From the NCBI GenBank assembly GCA_002430125.1, contig DJBQ01000141.1, positions 1 through 16,700 of the forward strand: 16,700 nucleotides of DNA, read 5' to 3'. The notes beneath the pieces are model-generated. The model did no database searches. It was not told where the DNA came from and was given only the letters and a program-made list of their open reading frames with translations. A program made the position numbers and the translations under genes. Shown here one piece after another: positions 14,481 through 16,700 of this stretch (its first letter is position 1; the number at the start of each line of letters is the position of its first letter). The DNA is from Rhodobacterales bacterium UBA5972. GTDB taxonomy: Bacteria > Pseudomonadota > Alphaproteobacteria > Rhodobacterales > Rhodobacteraceae.

Positions 14481-14987
14481 ATGTCCAAAACTATTCGGAT
14501 TTCCAGTTGCACATGTGGCCGGGTCCAATTTGAAGCGATTGATGCCCCAATCCTGTCGGCTGTTTGTTATTGTGACGACTGTCAGGCGGGTGGAAAGATG
14601 ATCGAGGATTCACCCGCGGCATCGCGGGTTTTGGACGACGACGGAGGTGCTTCGTACCTGACGTACCGAGATGGCCGGTTCAGGTGCATATCCGGAGAGG
14701 CGCTTGTTAAAGGATTTAAGCTCAAAGATCAGTCTCCTACGCAACGTTATGTGGCGACCTGTTGCAATTCCGGTATGTATTTGAAGTACAAACGCGGCCA
14801 TTGGGTTTCGGCATATCGCCGGCGTTTTTCGGAGGTCGATTTGCCTCCGGTTGAAATGCGAACGAACACGCGTTTTAGGCAGGCGGATACTCAAATAAAA
14901 CAAGATGCGCCAAGCTATCGCCGCTTTCCGTTGCGGCTGTTTACAAAGCTGATTGTCGCGCGGTTAAACATGGCCTTGGGGCGCTAG
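14481..14987 (+). CDS. GFA-like zinc protein (DUF6151 type)
   Basis: A 168-residue protein with the cysteine pattern of the GFA/CENP-V zinc fold: SCTCGRVQFEA with Cys10 and Cys12, CYCDDCQ with Cys29, Cys31 and Cys34, and a late TCCNSG with Cys94 and Cys95. The C-terminal third is rich in Arg and has a hydrophobic LFTKLIVARLNMAL end. The full set fits what I recall of DUF6151, a branch of the GFA superfamily, whose name-giving member was proposed to condense glutathione with formaldehyde. The activity of this branch is not established. Start: ATG 14481, with GGAGG five to eight bases upstream; the frame is open to 14400 but the longer start lacks a ribosome site. If co-transcribed with the demethylase genes it could handle formaldehyde released on N-demethylation. 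Confidence 0.82.
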   Translation: MSKTIRISSCTCGRVQFEAIDAPILSAVCYCDDCQAGGKMIEDSPAASRVLDDDGGASYLTYRDGRFRCISGEALVKGFKLKDQSPTQRYVATCCNSGMYLKYKRGHWVSAYRRRFSEVDLPPVEMRTNTRFRQADTQIKQDAPSYRRFPLRLFTKLIVARLNMALGR

Positions 14988-15141
14988 GCAGGTTCAACAC
15001 ATTCTTCGGCCAAATGCGTGATCCGAGTGAAATCCGCAGGCATTGCGGCAGATGTCCAGGTTCTGCCCAGTGCGCATATTCCGCCGTTCGACCGGCCTAT
15101 GCGATTGGCTGCAGCGACTGACTTTATTGTCGCCCGCAAAG
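14988..15141. other. Intergenic space between convergent genes
   Basis: The plus-strand GFA-like gene and the minus-strand acidic-protein gene converge here. Apart from the terminator at its right end I see no gene, repeat or RNA element in it. Confidence 0.5.
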
Positions 15142-15174
15142 AAAAAAGGGGCCAGTTTCCCGGCCCCGTCTTTT
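15142..15174 (-). terminator. Strong intrinsic terminator, possibly bidirectional
   Basis: GGGGCC at 15148-15153 and GGCCCC at 15162-15167 form a 6-bp all-GC stem with an 8-base loop. Read on the minus strand it is followed by six U (A run at 15142-15147) and lies about 24 bases past the stop of the acidic-protein gene. Read on the plus strand it is followed by GTCTTTTAG, so it could also stop transcription coming from the operon. Confidence 0.85.
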
Positions 15175-15190
15175 AGCATTTCAAGTCAGA

Positions 15191-16700
15191 TCAGTCGTCA
15201 AACCGTGCGGCGACCGAAAAGCGCGAGGATTTCGAGATGGCGAACTGGCCATCCTGAACCCGCAAGATTTTGCCTTCGCGCAGCAATTTGCCAAATGCCC
15301 GCAGACCGACCTCTTTAGAGAACGCGTCGCCGGGAGTGATTTTGGCGATCTTTGACATCACTTGAGCGCGGCTGAACCGGGGCATGCCATCAACGATTGA
15401 GGCGTAAGCAGCCGAGGCTTCCAGCAGATCGACCATATCAACTGCACCAACCCGTTCGGCGAAATCAGCGAACGTAGTTGCCTCGCTGAAGGCGTCAGAA
15501 GGGATGCCGCGAATTTCGCCGTCGTTCAGATCAAAGTCGTCGTGATTCTGAAGCTGTGGGCGGAGTTCCCGCTTAAGCGCCAGATTGCCGTGGCTTTCTG
15601 CGACTTCACGCTGTGGCGCAATGCGGTGCTGATCAAGCGATGTGGACGGCTCGGCGATACGTTGTTCCGACACAAGGATCAACGGTGCCGGAGTCGCACG
15701 CAGACTTGCAGCACCTGACCGCAAAGGCGTGTGAGCCCGGCTTTGCGCACGGCGCAGATCTTCGCGATACGCGTCAAGATCAGTTGCCTCTTCTTCTTGC
15801 GGTTCTTCACCACGCGCAGCGGCCATTTCCTTGACCTTCTGGTCGGCTTCGGTTGCTGCAACAGCCGCTTTCAGCTGATCAAGCGCATTGATGCGACGCA
15901 TCAGGTCCGGCTTGTCCATCTGGGTTTGGGTGTTGACCAAAAGACGATCCATTGCCCTTTCTTCGCCGGCCAAATCGTCACGGCTGCGCAAAGCTGCAAC
16001 TCTGAGTCGGCGGTCTTCGCGGCGTTTGGCGGCCTCTTCGTCGACCGAAACTATCGCGACTTCTTCGGCATTGTCTGCCATTGCCTCTTCCAGGTCACGG
16101 GAAAGTTCCGCTTCTTGTTCGGCAGTCAGCATCGACGTGTAGACTGCTTCGGAAGGGGCCATATCGGCGACCCGGGCTTCTTCTTCAGCTTCGGCCACGA
16201 CTTCTGCATCCTCAAAGGCTTCGAGTTCAGTTTCAGCTTCGGCGTCTGGCAAGTCAGCTGCAACTGCTTCAATCACGTCTTCGACTTCAAAGGCGGCTTC
16301 AATATCGGTACCGATCTGAAACCATCCATTTGGCGCGGTTTGGCTGTCTGCTGCAGGCTCGACAAATGCCGCAACCTCGATTTCAGCTTCCGCCTCGGCC
16401 ACTACTTCGGCTGTTGCTTCAACTTCGGCCTCAACCTCGTGGTCAGCTTCAACTTCATCTTCGGCTGTCATTTCGATTTCAGCTTCGACTTCTGCGGCCT
16501 CTGTTTCAGCCAGTTCTGCGTCAGATTCCTGCGCTACGTCAAAGATGTTGGCGTCGTCATCAGCCGCATCCAGCAACTCGTTGCTTTGCAGAATCAGCGT
16601 CTCACCGGCGTCTTCTGCCAAAAGGTCAACAGCGTCTTCGTCTTGTTCGTCTGCCGCACTGGAAATCTCGACACCGGATTCGGCCTGTTCGACATTGTGG
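15191..16700 (-). CDS. Acidic Ala/Glu-rich protein of unknown function, 5' end beyond the window
   Basis: The minus strand is open from the window edge to a TGA at 15193-15191, 502 codons, so the true start lies outside. An apparent start near 16621 is an internal TTG. The first about 190 visible residues are a highly acidic, low-complexity stretch of Glu, Ala, Asp and Val in irregular EAE/EVE repeats. A charged helical region follows (about 200-310, with AAKRREDRRLRVAALRSRDD and a QMDKPDLMRRINALDQLKAA segment, coiled-coil-like). A compact C-terminal domain (about the last 100 residues) has the look of a small helical or winged-helix fold: TFADFAERVGAVDMVDLLEASAAY, then MSKIAKITPGDAFSKEV, then FGKLLREGKILRVQDGQFAIS. 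No signal peptide or enzyme motif is visible. I recognise it only as a Rhodobacteraceae-type conserved hypothetical protein. Confidence 0.85.
   Translation of the reverse strand, partial: HNVEQAESGVEISSAADEQDEDAVDLLAEDAGETLILQSNELLDAADDDANIFDVAQESDAELAETEAAEVEAEIEMTAEDEVEADHEVEAEVEATAEVVAEAEAEIEVAAFVEPAADSQTAPNGWFQIGTDIEAAFEVEDVIEAVAADLPDAEAETELEAFEDAEVVAEAEEEARVADMAPSEAVYTSMLTAEQEAELSRDLEEAMADNAEEVAIVSVDEEAAKRREDRRLRVAALRSRDDLAGEERAMDRLLVNTQTQMDKPDLMRRINALDQLKAAVAATEADQKVKEMAAARGEEPQEEEATDLDAYREDLRRAQSRAHTPLRSGAASLRATPAPLILVSEQRIAEPSTSLDQHRIAPQREVAESHGNLALKRELRPQLQNHDDFDLNDGEIRGIPSDAFSEATTFADFAERVGAVDMVDLLEASAAYASIVDGMPRFSRAQVMSKIAKITPGDAFSKEVGLRAFGKLLREGKILRVQDGQFAISKSSRFSVAARFDD
16170..16530. 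repeat. Low-complexity GAA/GCT-type stretch coding for acidic repeats
   Basis: The plus strand is filled with imperfect short repeats of the type TTCAGCTTC, TTCGGCCTC and CTTCAACTTC, which on the coding minus strand read GAA-GCT-GAA and related codons. They encode irregular Glu-Ala/Glu-Val repeats in the acidic protein. No exact tandem unit longer than about 9 bases is seen. Confidence 0.5.

Noticed and set aside
1..16700. CRISPR array, tRNA/rRNA genes, insertion sequences, phage genes
   Set aside because: I saw no regularly spaced repeats, no tRNA or rRNA sequence, no transposase or integrase motifs and no terminal repeats.

Overview
The window looks like a chromosomal segment of a marine alphaproteobacterium of the Rhodobacteraceae (Roseobacter) type. 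I judge this from the residue patterns and codon use of the housekeeping genes, from a DUF2842-type gene overlapping purA, and from a possible CtrA-type site. No database search was possible, so the placement is inference.

Positions 1-3593 are all on the minus strand. In order of transcription they hold a DUF6524-like membrane protein, secG, pyrG (CTP synthase), and a DMT/EamA permease cut off by the window edge. The plus strand then carries purA (adenylosuccinate synthetase) and an overlapping small membrane protein of DUF2842 type, ending in a hairpin with a U-rich tail at about 5279-5329. Positions 5249-5899 are a gene-poor gap with a possible decayed membrane-protein fragment and a perfect 6-bp inverted repeat.

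The main feature is one compact plus-strand operon from about 5900 to 14394, with a small zinc-type gene following it to 14987. It starts with an acylphosphatase-like protein that lacks both catalytic residues and a doubtful 54-residue ORF. Eight genes follow, joined by six ATGA overlaps and one TAATG overlap: a small Rieske [2Fe-2S] protein, a Rieske-oxygenase catalytic subunit with no Rieske motif of its own, a GST-fold protein, a purine-type amidohydrolase, and a complete BMP-type ABC importer (Tat-exported binding protein, double ATPase, two permeases). The trio of separate Rieske donor, Rieske-less mononuclear-iron subunit and GST-like partner matches the logic of the NdmC/NdmD/NdmE methylxanthine N7-demethylase of Pseudomonas putida CBB5. 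The amidohydrolase resembles 8-oxoguanine/guanine deaminases, BMP importers often carry purine nucleosides, and the downstream gene has a GFA-like cysteine pattern (a family linked to formaldehyde and glutathione). My reading is a system for uptake, oxidative N-demethylation and deamination of a methylated purine such as 7-methylguanine or 7-methylxanthine. The substrate is inference. No reductase for the Rieske protein is present in the window.

Positions 15191-16700 hold the 3' part of a minus-strand gene for a very acidic, Ala/Glu-rich protein of unknown function. It has a strong intrinsic terminator at 15142-15167.
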